Counted from the stretch's first letter, positions 1 through 5,460 are shown. The stretch is DNA of 5,937 bases from Clostridia bacterium (GCA_017517985.1 JAFWWX010000008.1:1-5937); one strand, 5' to 3'. Numbers and translations: made by a program. The notes: generated by a model not told the origin, from the letters alone.

Positions 1-701
1 TCACTTTTTGCCCTGTTCTGCTCGGCTTTAATCTCTTTTAACCTTGCACGAACTGACGGGCGGGATTCAGCCTTCGAATTTGTCCAATCCCGTTCTGAGG
101 GGGATATATGGTTGTTTCGTTCCCCGAAAGTAGGCTCGGACAGACGGGATTTTTCCGTCTTTGCCACAGAAGGGTTTTCGTTGAACGGCTTTTCTTTCTG
201 CGGTGGGTTGTCGAACAGCATTTCGACAAATTTATCATCGGGTGTTTTACCGGGCTGACTTCTTACAGGGACTTCCTTTTGTGATTTTTTTGACCTGTCA
301 AGAGAATCACGAACAGAAGACTTTTTGTTTAAGCCAAGATTGAATCTCTCAAAAATTCTGTTCACCTTTGATGAATCTTCTTCTCTTACCATAATGTCAC
401 ACTTACCGTCGTTACTGTTCTTATCTTTAAGAATGTGATACATTATGCCATATTTTTTAGCGGCTTCACAAAACCTTTTCAAGTCTTTATCGTTGACTTC
501 AAAGATAGTTACTGCACTGTTGGATTTGAGCATTTTTTTGAGTGATGCTTTACCCTTTGAAGGCGTATTATTGTCTTTGAGTGCAAGAGTAATCATTCGC
601 TGTAATCGTTCAGCACTGTCACCTGACAGCTTGATTAACATTTGCACACCGTCCATAGTTATCCGCATTACCTGTTCAGCGGCTTCGCCTGAACTGCTCA
701 T
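1..701 (-). CDS. PcfB-like conjugation protein (DUF3801 family), truncated by the left window edge
   Basis: The reading frame opens with ATG at 701 and stays open for 233 codons to the window edge, so the C-terminus is missing. It starts 26 bases inside the end of the relaxase gene and has the ribosome site AAAGGAG about ten bases upstream. PcfB-family proteins are accessory conjugation factors encoded next to relaxases and VirD4-type coupling proteins in Gram-positive elements. Family-like features are an N-terminal region about mid-length helix (LIKLSGDSAERLQRMITLAL, residues 22-41), a core with S-L-K-K-M-L (53-58), the segment VTIFEVNDKDLKRFCEAAKK (64-83), YGIMYHILKDK (84-94), and a basic tail near RPSVRARLKEIK close to the window edge. 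The middle-to-late part (about 125-215) is low-complexity, rich in K, S, P and N, and probably disordered. The family match is recognition from sequence; a role in coupling or mating-pair formation is inferred. Smaller open frames in this stretch on either strand are shadows. Confidence 0.8.
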   Translation of the reverse strand, partial: MSSSGEAAEQVMRITMDGVQMLIKLSGDSAERLQRMITLALKDNNTPSKGKASLKKMLKSNSAVTIFEVNDKDLKRFCEAAKKYGIMYHILKDKNSNDGKCDIMVREEDSSKVNRIFERFNLGLNKKSSVRDSLDRSKKSQKEVPVRSQPGKTPDDKFVEMLFDNPPQKEKPFNENPSVAKTEKSRLSEPTFGERNNHISPSERDWTNSKAESRPSVRARLKEIKAEQNRAKS

Positions 702-2022
702 TGTGGTTTCTCTCCTTTCTGATATTCATTTTTTTGCACTCGTCAATTCGCTCGTCTATAACGGGTTTCTGATTTTCAATTCTCTCACAAATCAAAACAT
801 CTCTCCGCAGTATTGATATACGGCCAGAGAGATTTTTGATGTGCTCTTTAAGTTCTCTGATTTCTTTTTCATCATCGTTACGAACAGCAATCTTTAGCTC
901 GTTTCTTAAAATATTTCTTGCTTCTTCAAGTTCTTTGATTTCATCTTTGCGTGATTGTTTGAAGTCAGCAAGTTGTTCGGGAGTATCAATATCATTTCCG
1001 CATAAAAGGTTTTGCTGTTCCACCAGTTGGTGAAGTTTCTTTATTTCCGTATAAAGAGTCGAGTACAAATATCGGTTTGAATTGGGATGCTTCTTTACGG
1101 TTTTAACTACTGTAACGAAGCGAACATAGACCTCTTGGTATGTGGGGTCTTTCATAGGAACAAAGTATTTATCCACCAAGTTATCCTGTAAAGGAAAATT
1201 GATTTTTTGCCTTCTTGGTGATTGCTGAATTCTCTTTAAAATGTTTTCGGGAGTATAATCATCACCGAGCTTATACAGTCGTCTTGCTTTTGCAAAGTTC
1301 GGATGAGATATGGTTGGATATTTGCGATTGAAGTCGAATGAGTAACCTCTGCGTTGCATATGAGAAAAGAAATCCTGCTCACTTACCGAGAGCAGAATAC
1401 ACTCATCAATGTCATTCTTCATAAAGTTATTTTTGGTCAGTTGGTTGTTCATTTCCGCCTCGTAGATGTGATACGGGACTCGCTCTGAGGACTTGGGTTT
1501 TTCAATTACCGACAGACCGTACTCCCGACAAATATCATCGGAAGTCTTTCTCAAAAGTCTGTAACTCTCTTTGCAGGAGTTGTACTTTTTGCCGTCAACA
1601 AACGATACGGAGTTGATGACAAAGTGATTGTGTATATGTTCTTTGTCGAGATGAGTAGCAACAATAACTTGGAATTTATCTGCCCACATTCTGTTGGCAA
1701 GTTCAATTCCAATATCGTGTGCGAGTTGCGGAGTAACCTCGCCGGGTGCGAAAGATTGGTAGCCGTGAAAAGCTAAAATTCCGTCAACCTTGCCGTATCT
1801 TTTCTTAACAGCCATCATATTATCTCTCGCATTTTCCTCCGAACAATTTAGTCCCTCAACATAACATTTCTGCTCTGTTTTTGAGTCATTCATCGCATAA
1901 TCCATAACATCGTAAAGAGATTGAAGTTCCTCATCGGTGTATCTTGTCTTATCGGGATTAGTGGCATAGTCAAGAGCTTTATCTATTCTTCCTTTGATAC
2001 TCCAAAGTTTTGTGGTAGCTAT
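676..2022 (-). CDS. MobP/VirD2-type relaxase; N-terminus begins at an ATA codon
   Basis: This is the conjugative relaxase, which nicks oriT and stays covalently bound to the transferred strand. The first ordinary start is ATG at 1905 (409 aa), but the frame continues upstream with clear relaxase sequence: IATTKLW, then RIDKALDYATNPDKT, back to an ATA at 2022 (448 residues). Related relaxases begin M-A-T-T-K-L-W or similar, so ATA sits where ATG is expected. Counting from ATA, Tyr19 in LDYATN is the likely catalytic tyrosine (motif I). The metal-binding histidine motif THLDKEHIHNHFVINS lies at about 123-138, with His124, 129, 131 and 133. FHGYQSFAPGEVTP (about 85-98) is also typical. Residues about 320-430 are charged and coiled-coil-like. 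ATA overlaps the mobC stop (ATAG), and there is no TTG, GTG or ATG between an upstream in-frame TGA and position 1905. The family call is firm; whether this start works is open. The gene may be functional from a rare start, mutated, or affected by a sequence error. Confidence 0.9.
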   Translation of the reverse strand: MATTKLWSIKGRIDKALDYATNPDKTRYTDEELQSLYDVMDYAMNDSKTEQKCYVEGLNCSEENARDNMMAVKKRYGKVDGILAFHGYQSFAPGEVTPQLAHDIGIELANRMWADKFQVIVATHLDKEHIHNHFVINSVSFVDGKKYNSCKESYRLLRKTSDDICREYGLSVIEKPKSSERVPYHIYEAEMNNQLTKNNFMKNDIDECILLSVSEQDFFSHMQRRGYSFDFNRKYPTISHPNFAKARRLYKLGDDYTPENILKRIQQSPRRQKINFPLQDNLVDKYFVPMKDPTYQEVYVRFVTVVKTVKKHPNSNRYLYSTLYTEIKKLHQLVEQQNLLCGNDIDTPEQLADFKQSRKDEIKELEEARNILRNELKIAVRNDDEKEIRELKEHIKNLSGRISILRRDVLICERIENQKPVIDERIDECKKMNIRKERNHNEQFRRSR

Positions 2023-2342
2023 TCTTCGCTTGGATTGAACGCAGAAACAAGTTCATTTTTTAGAAAATCAATCTCTTTGAGAGCCTTCATCAATTCGGGT
2101 GTGTTGATATATTTTTGTGTGCGGGCAACAACAAGAAGCTGGTCTAAATTCCTGCCGATTGCATTAAACTCCTTTAAAAGTTTTGTGTAGTCGGCAGGCG
2201 GCATTTGCTTCGGGACACAGCCATTAACCATATGTCGAAGCAAGGTTGACATAGATAAACCCGTTTCCGTACAAAGCTGACGAAGCCTTTTATACTCATT
2301 TTTATTAAGGTACAAATCTACTCTGATAGGTCTTCTTCTCAT
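2019..2342 (-). CDS. mobC: MobC-like relaxosome accessory protein (ribbon-helix-helix N-terminus)
   Basis: This 107-aa basic protein starts at ATG 2342, with AAAGGAG about seven bases upstream, and overlaps the stop of the preceding 34-aa ORF in ATGA. Residues 5-40 fit a ribbon-helix-helix fold: strand IRVDLYLN, helix KNEYKRLRQLCTETG, turn, helix SMSTLLRHMVNG. The C-terminal half (about residues 52-100: YTKLLKEFNAIGRNLDQLL and following) resembles the MobC region that helps open oriT DNA for the relaxase. Its position directly before the relaxase supports this role. The stop is TAG at 2021-2019. Without it, the frame would run 12 more residues (W then LPQNFGVSKEE) to a second TAG at 1985-1983. 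The stop therefore looks like a possible one-base truncation tied to the missing relaxase ATG. The family assignment is by recognition. Confidence 0.85.
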   Translation of the reverse strand: MRRRPIRVDLYLNKNEYKRLRQLCTETGLSMSTLLRHMVNGCVPKQMPPADYTKLLKEFNAIGRNLDQLLVVARTQKYINTPELMKALKEIDFLKNELVSAFNPSEE

Positions 2343-2443
2343 TCAATCACTCCTTTCTTCTGAAGCTGATTTTTGATTACTGTTGCTGTTGCGTTTGAAG
2401 CAAATGCGAGAACTGCAACGGCAACAATGCCTAATGTGTTCAT
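2339..2443 (-). CDS. 34-aa hydrophobic small protein, translationally coupled to mobC
   Basis: ATG at 2443 follows a very strong ribosome site (AAAGGAGGAG), and the frame ends at TGA 2341-2339, sharing ATGA with the mobC start. The product is MNTLGIVAVAVLAFASNATA followed by TVIKNQLQKKGVIE. Residues 4-15 are hydrophobic (GIVAVAVLAFA), then a small-residue stretch, then a short basic/polar tail, so it could be a tiny single-pass membrane peptide or resemble a short signal peptide. The strong ribosome site and exact overlap argue that it is translated, at least as a leader that sets mobC translation. I do not recognise a family with confidence. Tiny membrane proteins (for example the DUF3789 type) occur in similar elements, but this sequence does not clearly match them. 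Function is unknown. Confidence 0.6.
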   Translation of the reverse strand: MNTLGIVAVAVLAFASNATATVIKNQLQKKGVIE

Positions 2444-2471
2444 TGGAATCTCCTCCTTTCTTCACGGGGTA

Positions 2472-2492
2472 TTAGGGGTGTGAAATCCCTAA
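2472..2492. repeat. Perfect inverted repeat, 6-bp stem (second oriT candidate arm)
   Basis: TTAGGG at 2472-2477 and CCCTAA at 2487-2492 pair exactly around a 9-base loop. It sits between the 7-bp inverted repeat and the ribosome site of the 34-aa ORF. It may be part of oriT, or an RNA hairpin that influences translation of the mobilisation block; no T-run supports termination. Confidence 0.6.
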
Positions 2493-2497
2493 CGTGC

Positions 2498-2517
2498 GGA
2501 TTTGACGGGACAAATCC
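2498..2517. repeat. Perfect inverted repeat, 7-bp stem (oriT candidate arm)
   Basis: GGATTTG at 2498-2504 and CAAATCC at 2511-2517 are exact reverse complements around the loop ACGGGA. No T-run follows on either strand, so it does not look like an intrinsic terminator. Its place next to the mobilisation genes suggests a relaxosome protein binding site (inference). Confidence 0.7.
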
Positions 2518-2557
2518 ATTGCTCGTTAAGACAAATGCCACGAAATCAGCTATCCCT

Positions 2558-2860
2558 TTAACAGATTTCGTCTATAAGGTTTTCTTCATCGTCCTCGTCA
2601 TCGTCCTCAGCAGAAAAAGGACAGTTGGGGCAGGCGTTGAAACAAGACGGAACATCAGATGTTGTGTCCTCGTCATCTTCATCCTGTTCGTTTTCAAACA
2701 CACGGTATATAGTTTCTGTTTCTGCGTTGGGTGCATTGTCAATTACGGTAGTATTTCTTTTGAGTGTCCTTACCATATTGAGTGCTGTTTCTGCTGAAGG
2801 TGCTGTAGCTGTGAGTTCAACATTCTTGATTTCGGTTACGATAACTGTATAGTCCTTCAT
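2558..2860 (-). CDS. Small acidic protein with DpnD/PcfM-like N-terminus and a cysteine cluster
   Basis: The 100-aa frame starts at ATG 2860 with AGGAGGTG eight bases upstream; that ribosome site overlaps the stop of the preceding gene. Residues 1-28 (MKDYTVIVTEIKNVELTATA then PSAETALN) resemble the first residues of the next gene upstream (MKEFEVVITET...), which belongs to the DpnD/PcfM type of small element-borne domains. The rest is different: two very acidic stretches (about 58-66 and 85-93) flank a cysteine cluster, C73-x3-C77-x2-C80, and the last residue is also cysteine (C100). Three closely spaced cysteines could bind a metal, but no known zinc-finger pattern is complete. Strong acidity could suggest DNA mimicry or protein binding (speculation). 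Function is unknown. It ends 114 bp before the next ORF and is the last gene of the upstream run. Confidence 0.75.
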   Translation of the reverse strand: MKDYTVIVTEIKNVELTATAPSAETALNMVRTLKRNTTVIDNAPNAETETIYRVFENEQDEDDEDTTSDVPSCFNACPNCPFSAEDDDEDDEENLIDEIC

Positions 2861-2874
2861 TAAAATTCCACCTC

Positions 2875-3438
2875 CTATCTTTCCAAATCTTTTTTGTTCG
2901 GCACATAAGGAATTGCTTTTATTTCCTCACCTTGCCTATAAAATCTTTCAGGCTTATTGAATCGCTCTGAAATTTTTTCGACCTGCACATCGGTTAAACT
3001 TGCCAAGTCATCACCGTCACCTTTGCAGATAAAAAACTTGCCGGCAATAATATCCGTTACTCGACCTTCCTTGTTTCTTAAACTTCGATTGAGTGGTAAA
3101 CCCTCCGTCTTACCGTCACGGTTGTAAACAATAACGGTGTCGCCGTCAAAAGGAATTATGTCAATATTTCCTTCAACTACCTTCTTCATATCTTCAAACT
3201 TGTAGCCAATTTCTGTAACCTGTGCGAGCTTACCCGGCTCTAAAAGGACAACCTTTATTTTTTCGGGAAGCAGTTCTGTTGTTTCAAAATTTACGCTGTC
3301 AAAACTGTCGGCATCAAGAATATACTCACCTCGATACCACTCATCTGTGACTTGCTGTTGTGCTTCATCCAAACTGTCTGCCATTACTTTTACAGACTTT
3401 CTCAATGTTTCCGTTATAACAACTTCAAACTCTTTCAT
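2875..3438 (-). CDS. DpnD/PcfM-like plus DUF3846 domain protein
   Basis: I place the start at ATG 3438, which overlaps the stop of the preceding gene in ATGA and has AAAGGAG at good spacing; a TTG at 3444 is too close to the ribosome site. The product is 187 aa. Residues 1-55 (EFEVVITETLRKSVKVMADS, then LDEAQQQV and GEYILDADSFDSVNF) fit a DpnD/PcfM-type domain. Residues about 61-165 (KIKVVLLEPGKLAQVTEIG, then IIPFDGDTVIVYNRDGK) fit DUF3846, a domain common in Clostridia ICEs and phages and of unknown biochemistry. The domain contains LPLNRSLR and IIAGKFFICKG, as family members do. It lies between the primase-like gene and a small protein sharing its N-terminal domain. The domain calls are by recognition; no activity can be assigned. 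Confidence 0.85.
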   Translation of the reverse strand: MKEFEVVITETLRKSVKVMADSLDEAQQQVTDEWYRGEYILDADSFDSVNFETTELLPEKIKVVLLEPGKLAQVTEIGYKFEDMKKVVEGNIDIIPFDGDTVIVYNRDGKTEGLPLNRSLRNKEGRVTDIIAGKFFICKGDGDDLASLTDVQVEKISERFNKPERFYRQGEEIKAIPYVPNKKDLER

Positions 3439-4382
3439 CGGCAATCTCTCCTTTCTTTTTGAGATTTGTATGGTATGTTCAAAGTGTAGCGAAGGTAATC
3501 GTTTACATCTTTTCCTACGGGAACGAAGTGACTTCTCACCGAGTATTTATCTGACAGAAGATTAGCCAATGCTCTTGCAGCATTGTGTCCTGCTCGGTCA
3601 TTGTCAAGGTGAAGATGGATAGTCTTTGTGTCGTGCTTTGCAAGGTAAGATGAAAGTGCAACGGGTATTTTAATTTGCTCATTGCTGCCTTGGTTATATA
3701 CTCCCGAAAGAGAAACAAGGCTCAAACTTTTATAGTCTGAGCCTTGCATTTCACAAAGGGTTGCGTATGAAATTAAATCTATTGCACTCTCAAAAAGGTG
3801 TACTGAATCGGTATTATTGTTTACCTGCCGAAAAGAAAATTCTTTATTACTTCCTGCAAGGTCATAAAAGAAACGGTTGTTTCCTGTACCTCTTACTGTT
3901 GCATATCTCGGCTTGTGTTTTTCATCATAGCCTACAAACACAAGGTTATCTCTCTGCGAACTCTGATAGATTAAACCTTCATTGATAAAGTGGTCTATAA
4001 CCGTTCGGGATATTCCTCTGTTAAGAAGATAAGAGATAACCTTATCGTTATTGGGTGCTCTCGGCAACAGAGAAAAACTCTTTACCGTTTGCTTGGTTTC
4101 GTGAGTGGTAACGGGTATTTTTTCAAATGCTGCTATCTGTAAAACTGCATCTGTAAATTCCATCCCTCTCACTTTGACAAGAAAATCCAAAGCGGTTTTA
4201 CCGCCTATCCCTCTCGACCACCACATCCATTTGCCGTTGGATATTTTTAAGCTGCTGTGTGTTTTGGTTGAGTAAGTGTTGGGGGATACTCTTGTCAATT
4301 CATCAGGCTCACAGTATTGCAAATAAGTGAGCAGGTCAATCTCTTTGACACGGGCAACGGTGTCGGAGTCAATAAACTGCAT
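3435..4382 (-). CDS. DUF3991 and TOPRIM domain protein (primase-like)
   Basis: I choose ATG 4382, two bases after the DUF3848 stop, with GGGAG eleven bases upstream; a GTG at 4394 abuts the ribosome site and is less likely. The product is 315 aa. Residues about 35-85 resemble the CHC2 zinc-binding region of DnaG primases in layout (KWMWWSRGIGGKTALDFLV, then GMEFTDAV), but the zinc-ligand cysteines are absent. DUF3991 spans about 115-185 (YLLNRGISRTVIDHFINEGL). The TOPRIM domain has the acidic Glu198 in HLFESAIDLIS and the Asp260/Asp262 pair in HLHLDNDRAGHNAA, followed by GKDVNDYL (290-297). TOPRIM metal-site residues therefore appear intact. Such proteins are thought to prime or process element DNA after transfer, but this is family inference. 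The stop overlaps the next ATG (ATGA), which implies coupling. Confidence 0.9.
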   Translation of the reverse strand: MQFIDSDTVARVKEIDLLTYLQYCEPDELTRVSPNTYSTKTHSSLKISNGKWMWWSRGIGGKTALDFLVKVRGMEFTDAVLQIAAFEKIPVTTHETKQTVKSFSLLPRAPNNDKVISYLLNRGISRTVIDHFINEGLIYQSSQRDNLVFVGYDEKHKPRYATVRGTGNNRFFYDLAGSNKEFSFRQVNNNTDSVHLFESAIDLISYATLCEMQGSDYKSLSLVSLSGVYNQGSNEQIKIPVALSSYLAKHDTKTIHLHLDNDRAGHNAARALANLLSDKYSVRSHFVPVGKDVNDYLRYTLNIPYKSQKERRDCR

Positions 4383-4384
4383 AG

Positions 4385-4723
4385 TTATCTGCACTCCCGA
4401 CTTGCTTTTGATTTAAGTAAGCTGTGAAGCTCATCGGCTTTGTTCTCAATGCAAGAAAGTATTTCCTGCATATGATTACTTTCACCGTTTTCCCAAGCTA
4501 AAAAGAGGTCACTTAACGGCTCTTTCTGTTTGAGAAGTGCCTTGCATTGCTTCGGTGTCAAATCGTTTTCTTCAAGGGATAACAGAATATCCTCACGCAT
4601 AACGAGTTCATAAGAGTGCTGCATAACAACCTCGGGTGATGAACTACGAAGCATTGATTTAAACTGTTCCTGTTCGGCATACATCTTGTTATATAAAGCA
4701 GTATTGAGTTGTTCGGTTGTCAT
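4385..4723 (-). CDS. DUF3848 domain protein
   Basis: This 112-aa protein starts at ATG 4723, with AAAGGAGG about ten bases upstream, and overlaps the stop of the 55-aa ORF. The family pattern is seen in LYNKMYAEQEQFKSMLRSSS (residues 10-29), EVVMQHSYELVMREDILLSL (31-50), the turn ENDLTPKQCKALLKQKEPLS (52-71), and the C-terminal MQEILSCIENKADEL. It is predicted to be helical, with no membrane segment or catalytic motif. DUF3848 proteins are usual passengers of Clostridia conjugative elements beside DUF3991/TOPRIM and giant helicase genes, which matches this position; their function is unknown. The gene is two bases upstream of the primase-like gene, so the two are probably co-translated. Confidence 0.85.
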   Translation of the reverse strand: MTTEQLNTALYNKMYAEQEQFKSMLRSSSPEVVMQHSYELVMREDILLSLEENDLTPKQCKALLKQKEPLSDLFLAWENGESNHMQEILSCIENKADELHSLLKSKASRECR

Positions 4724-4887
4724 TCTTCACATTCCTCCTTTGCTTTAATGTTGGGACAATTTATGATTGTTGCTCTGAAACTCTGTTTGCAATTCTTTGA
4801 GCAGACAACACACAAATCGTTGTTTTGAATTTCACCGTTTGAGTTTATATAGAAGCTCAATTCATCAGGGTAACTTGTTTGATTCAC
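4720..4887 (-). CDS. 55-aa cysteine-rich small protein with GTG start
   Basis: A GTG at 4887 lies inside the stop of the preceding gene (ATGTGA, 4-base GTGA overlap) and has GGAAGGTG upstream. The frame ends at TGA 4722-4720, which overlaps the DUF3848 ATG in ATGA. It fills exactly the gap between two genes, strong evidence that it is real. The product begins MNQTSYPDELSFYINSNGEI and contains NNDLCVVCSKNCKQSFRA, with cysteines at 26, 29, 33, 44 and 53. C26-x2-C29-x3-C33 followed by C44 suggests a small zinc-ribbon-like or redox fold (inference). I do not recognise a named family. As one of a coupled series with primase-like and helicase genes, it may be a nucleic-acid-binding accessory protein, but this is unproven. 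Confidence 0.75.
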   Translation of the reverse strand: MNQTSYPDELSFYINSNGEIQNNDLCVVCSKNCKQSFRATIINCPNIKAKEECEE

Positions 4888-5180
4888 ATATTATCACCTT
4901 CCTTATGATTGATGTTGTTAATTAAAGAACGTGCTTTTTCTTTTCGTGTTTCCGAACACGGATTAAGTAATCTGAATGAGAGTCTGTCCTTTTGTATCTC
5001 AAATTCTATGCTGCCTTCGCCGTCATCAAAAATCAGTTTGCAAAGGTCAGGGTGCAAGGTCGAATACTTAATAAGTCTTTTCTTCAAACTCGTATTGTGA
5101 GTAATGATTGATATAACATCGTCATATTCGTTAAAGCTGATAAATGTGGTTTTATCTCTCTTTATTGGGGCGTAAGCCAT
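4884..5180 (-). CDS. 98-aa conserved-type ICE protein of unknown function
   Basis: ATG at 5180 follows a textbook AAGGAGG five bases upstream, giving MAYAPIKRDKTTFISFNEYD as the N-terminus. The frame is open 20 codons further to a GTG at 5240, but that has no ribosome site, and the extra residues change freely between the two repeat copies, so they are unlikely to be coding. The protein is soluble and mixed alpha/beta: DDVISIITHNTSLKKRLIKY (20-39), HPDLCKLIFDDGEGSIEFEI (43-62), then DRLSFRLLNP and a basic C-terminal helix ETRKEKARSLINNI. It resembles the small proteins encoded just after the giant helicase gene in related ICEs, sometimes annotated loosely as chaperones. I assign no function. 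Its first codons lie inside the right-hand 222-bp repeat, and its stop overlaps the GTG of the next ORF. Confidence 0.8.
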   Translation of the reverse strand: MAYAPIKRDKTTFISFNEYDDVISIITHNTSLKKRLIKYSTLHPDLCKLIFDDGEGSIEFEIQKDRLSFRLLNPCSETRKEKARSLINNINHKEGDNM

Positions 5181-5382
5181 ATTACCTCCTTGTTTTTCCG
5201 GTGTTTTATTTACTGACCTGTTTTTTGGTTGATTTTGCACGGTTTAGACCGTACAGAATTAAAAAATAGCCGATGGAATTTTTATAAACGATACATTGGT
5301 CGTTTTGAAAATTTCTATTTGAAAAATGTCAAAAAACACGGACTTAACTCCGAGTTTTACCTTGCAGTTTCTCTGATTGTTC
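5161..5382. repeat. 222-bp tandem direct repeat, copy A (adjacent to the 98-aa gene)
   Basis: This segment matches 5383-5604 at a constant offset of 222 bases (221-225 at the far end). Across 5208-5336 only five positions differ, and 5208-5253 is identical. Divergence is higher around the gene start (about seven differences in 5161-5207). In transcription order the unit contains the last codons of the giant protein gene, a hairpin plus T-rich stretch, an inverted repeat, a ribosome site and the first codons of the 98-aa gene. Boundaries are approximate. In copy A the start and ribosome site of the real gene are intact, and the upstream part is a decayed helicase-tail sequence. Confidence 0.9.
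5239..5252. promoter_or_regulatory. Inverted repeat ACGGT-N4-ACCGT, copy A
   Basis: ACGGT and ACCGT pair around TTAG, 59 bases upstream of the 98-aa gene's start. It lies inside the 46-bp block that is identical in both repeat copies, the best-conserved part of the duplication. It could be an operator or a short RNA hairpin. No protein can be assigned, and a 10-bp-in-14 inverted repeat can occur by chance. Confidence 0.35.
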
Positions 5383-5402
5383 TTTATCGGGGTGTAAGCC
5401 AT
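5259..5402 (-). pseudogene. Chimeric relic ORF at the duplication junction (47 codons)
   Basis: The frame starts at ATG 5402 with a weakened ribosome site (AGAAGG instead of AGGAGG). Its first seven residues, MAYTPIK, copy the start of the 98-aa gene (MAYAPIK). At residue 7 the DNA switches to a copy of the giant gene's last codons and continues out of its original frame into the intergenic repeat, giving NNQRNCKVKLGVKSVF and then unrelated residues. The join falls at shared sequence: CCCGATAAAGA near the giant gene's end against CCCAATAAAGA at the 98-aa gene's start. It is best read as a duplication by-product and not a functional gene. Translation of a junk peptide or leader is possible but unsupported. 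Confidence 0.65.
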
Positions 5403-5460
5403 ATTACCTTCTTGTTTTTTCTTTGTTTCATTTACTGACCTGTTTTTTGGTTGATTTTGC

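Larger units (their letters stand above)
2444..2557 (-). other. Candidate origin of transfer (oriT) region upstream of the mobilisation genes
   Basis: This 114-bp gap is the largest non-coding space between intact genes apart from the repeat region to the right. It lies just upstream of the small ORF-mobC-relaxase block, where oriT is commonly found in MobP-type Gram-positive elements. It holds two strong inverted repeats 5 bp apart: a 7-bp stem with a 6-base loop at 2498-2517 and a 6-bp stem with a 9-base loop at 2472-2492, next to G-rich runs (GGGGTATTAGGGG on the plus strand). Paired inverted repeats beside mobC are typical of relaxosome binding and nick regions. I cannot name a nic sequence with certainty, and the hairpins could instead be transcriptional or translational control elements. 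Confidence 0.4.

Noticed and set aside
445..816. 123-codon open frame on the plus strand
   Set aside because: It lies antisense to the PcfB-like gene and the relaxase end, has no ribosome site, and its hydrophobic, Ser/Leu-rich product is typical of antisense to a lysine-rich gene.
2019..2060. Programmed -1 frameshift from mobC into the relaxase, using the A-AAA-AAT run
   Set aside because: A slip there enters the relaxase frame directly at a TGA stop; no slippery sequence lies between that stop and the mobC TAG.
2480..2852. Plus-strand frames of 105 and 75 codons
   Set aside because: They are antisense to the acidic 100-aa gene, whose ribosome site and N-terminal family match are convincing; serine/valine-rich products reflect reversed Asp/Glu codons.
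5181..5240. A 20-codon upstream extension of the 98-aa gene to GTG 5240
   Set aside because: No ribosome site precedes the GTG, while AAGGAGG sits ideally before ATG 5180; differences between repeat copies in the extension change amino acids freely.
5327..5332. Perfect TTGACA on the minus strand in both repeat copies (also 5549-5554) as a promoter -35 box
   Set aside because: No acceptable -10 box occurs 16-18 bases downstream; the best match (CAAAAT) is at 19 bases and only 4 of 6.
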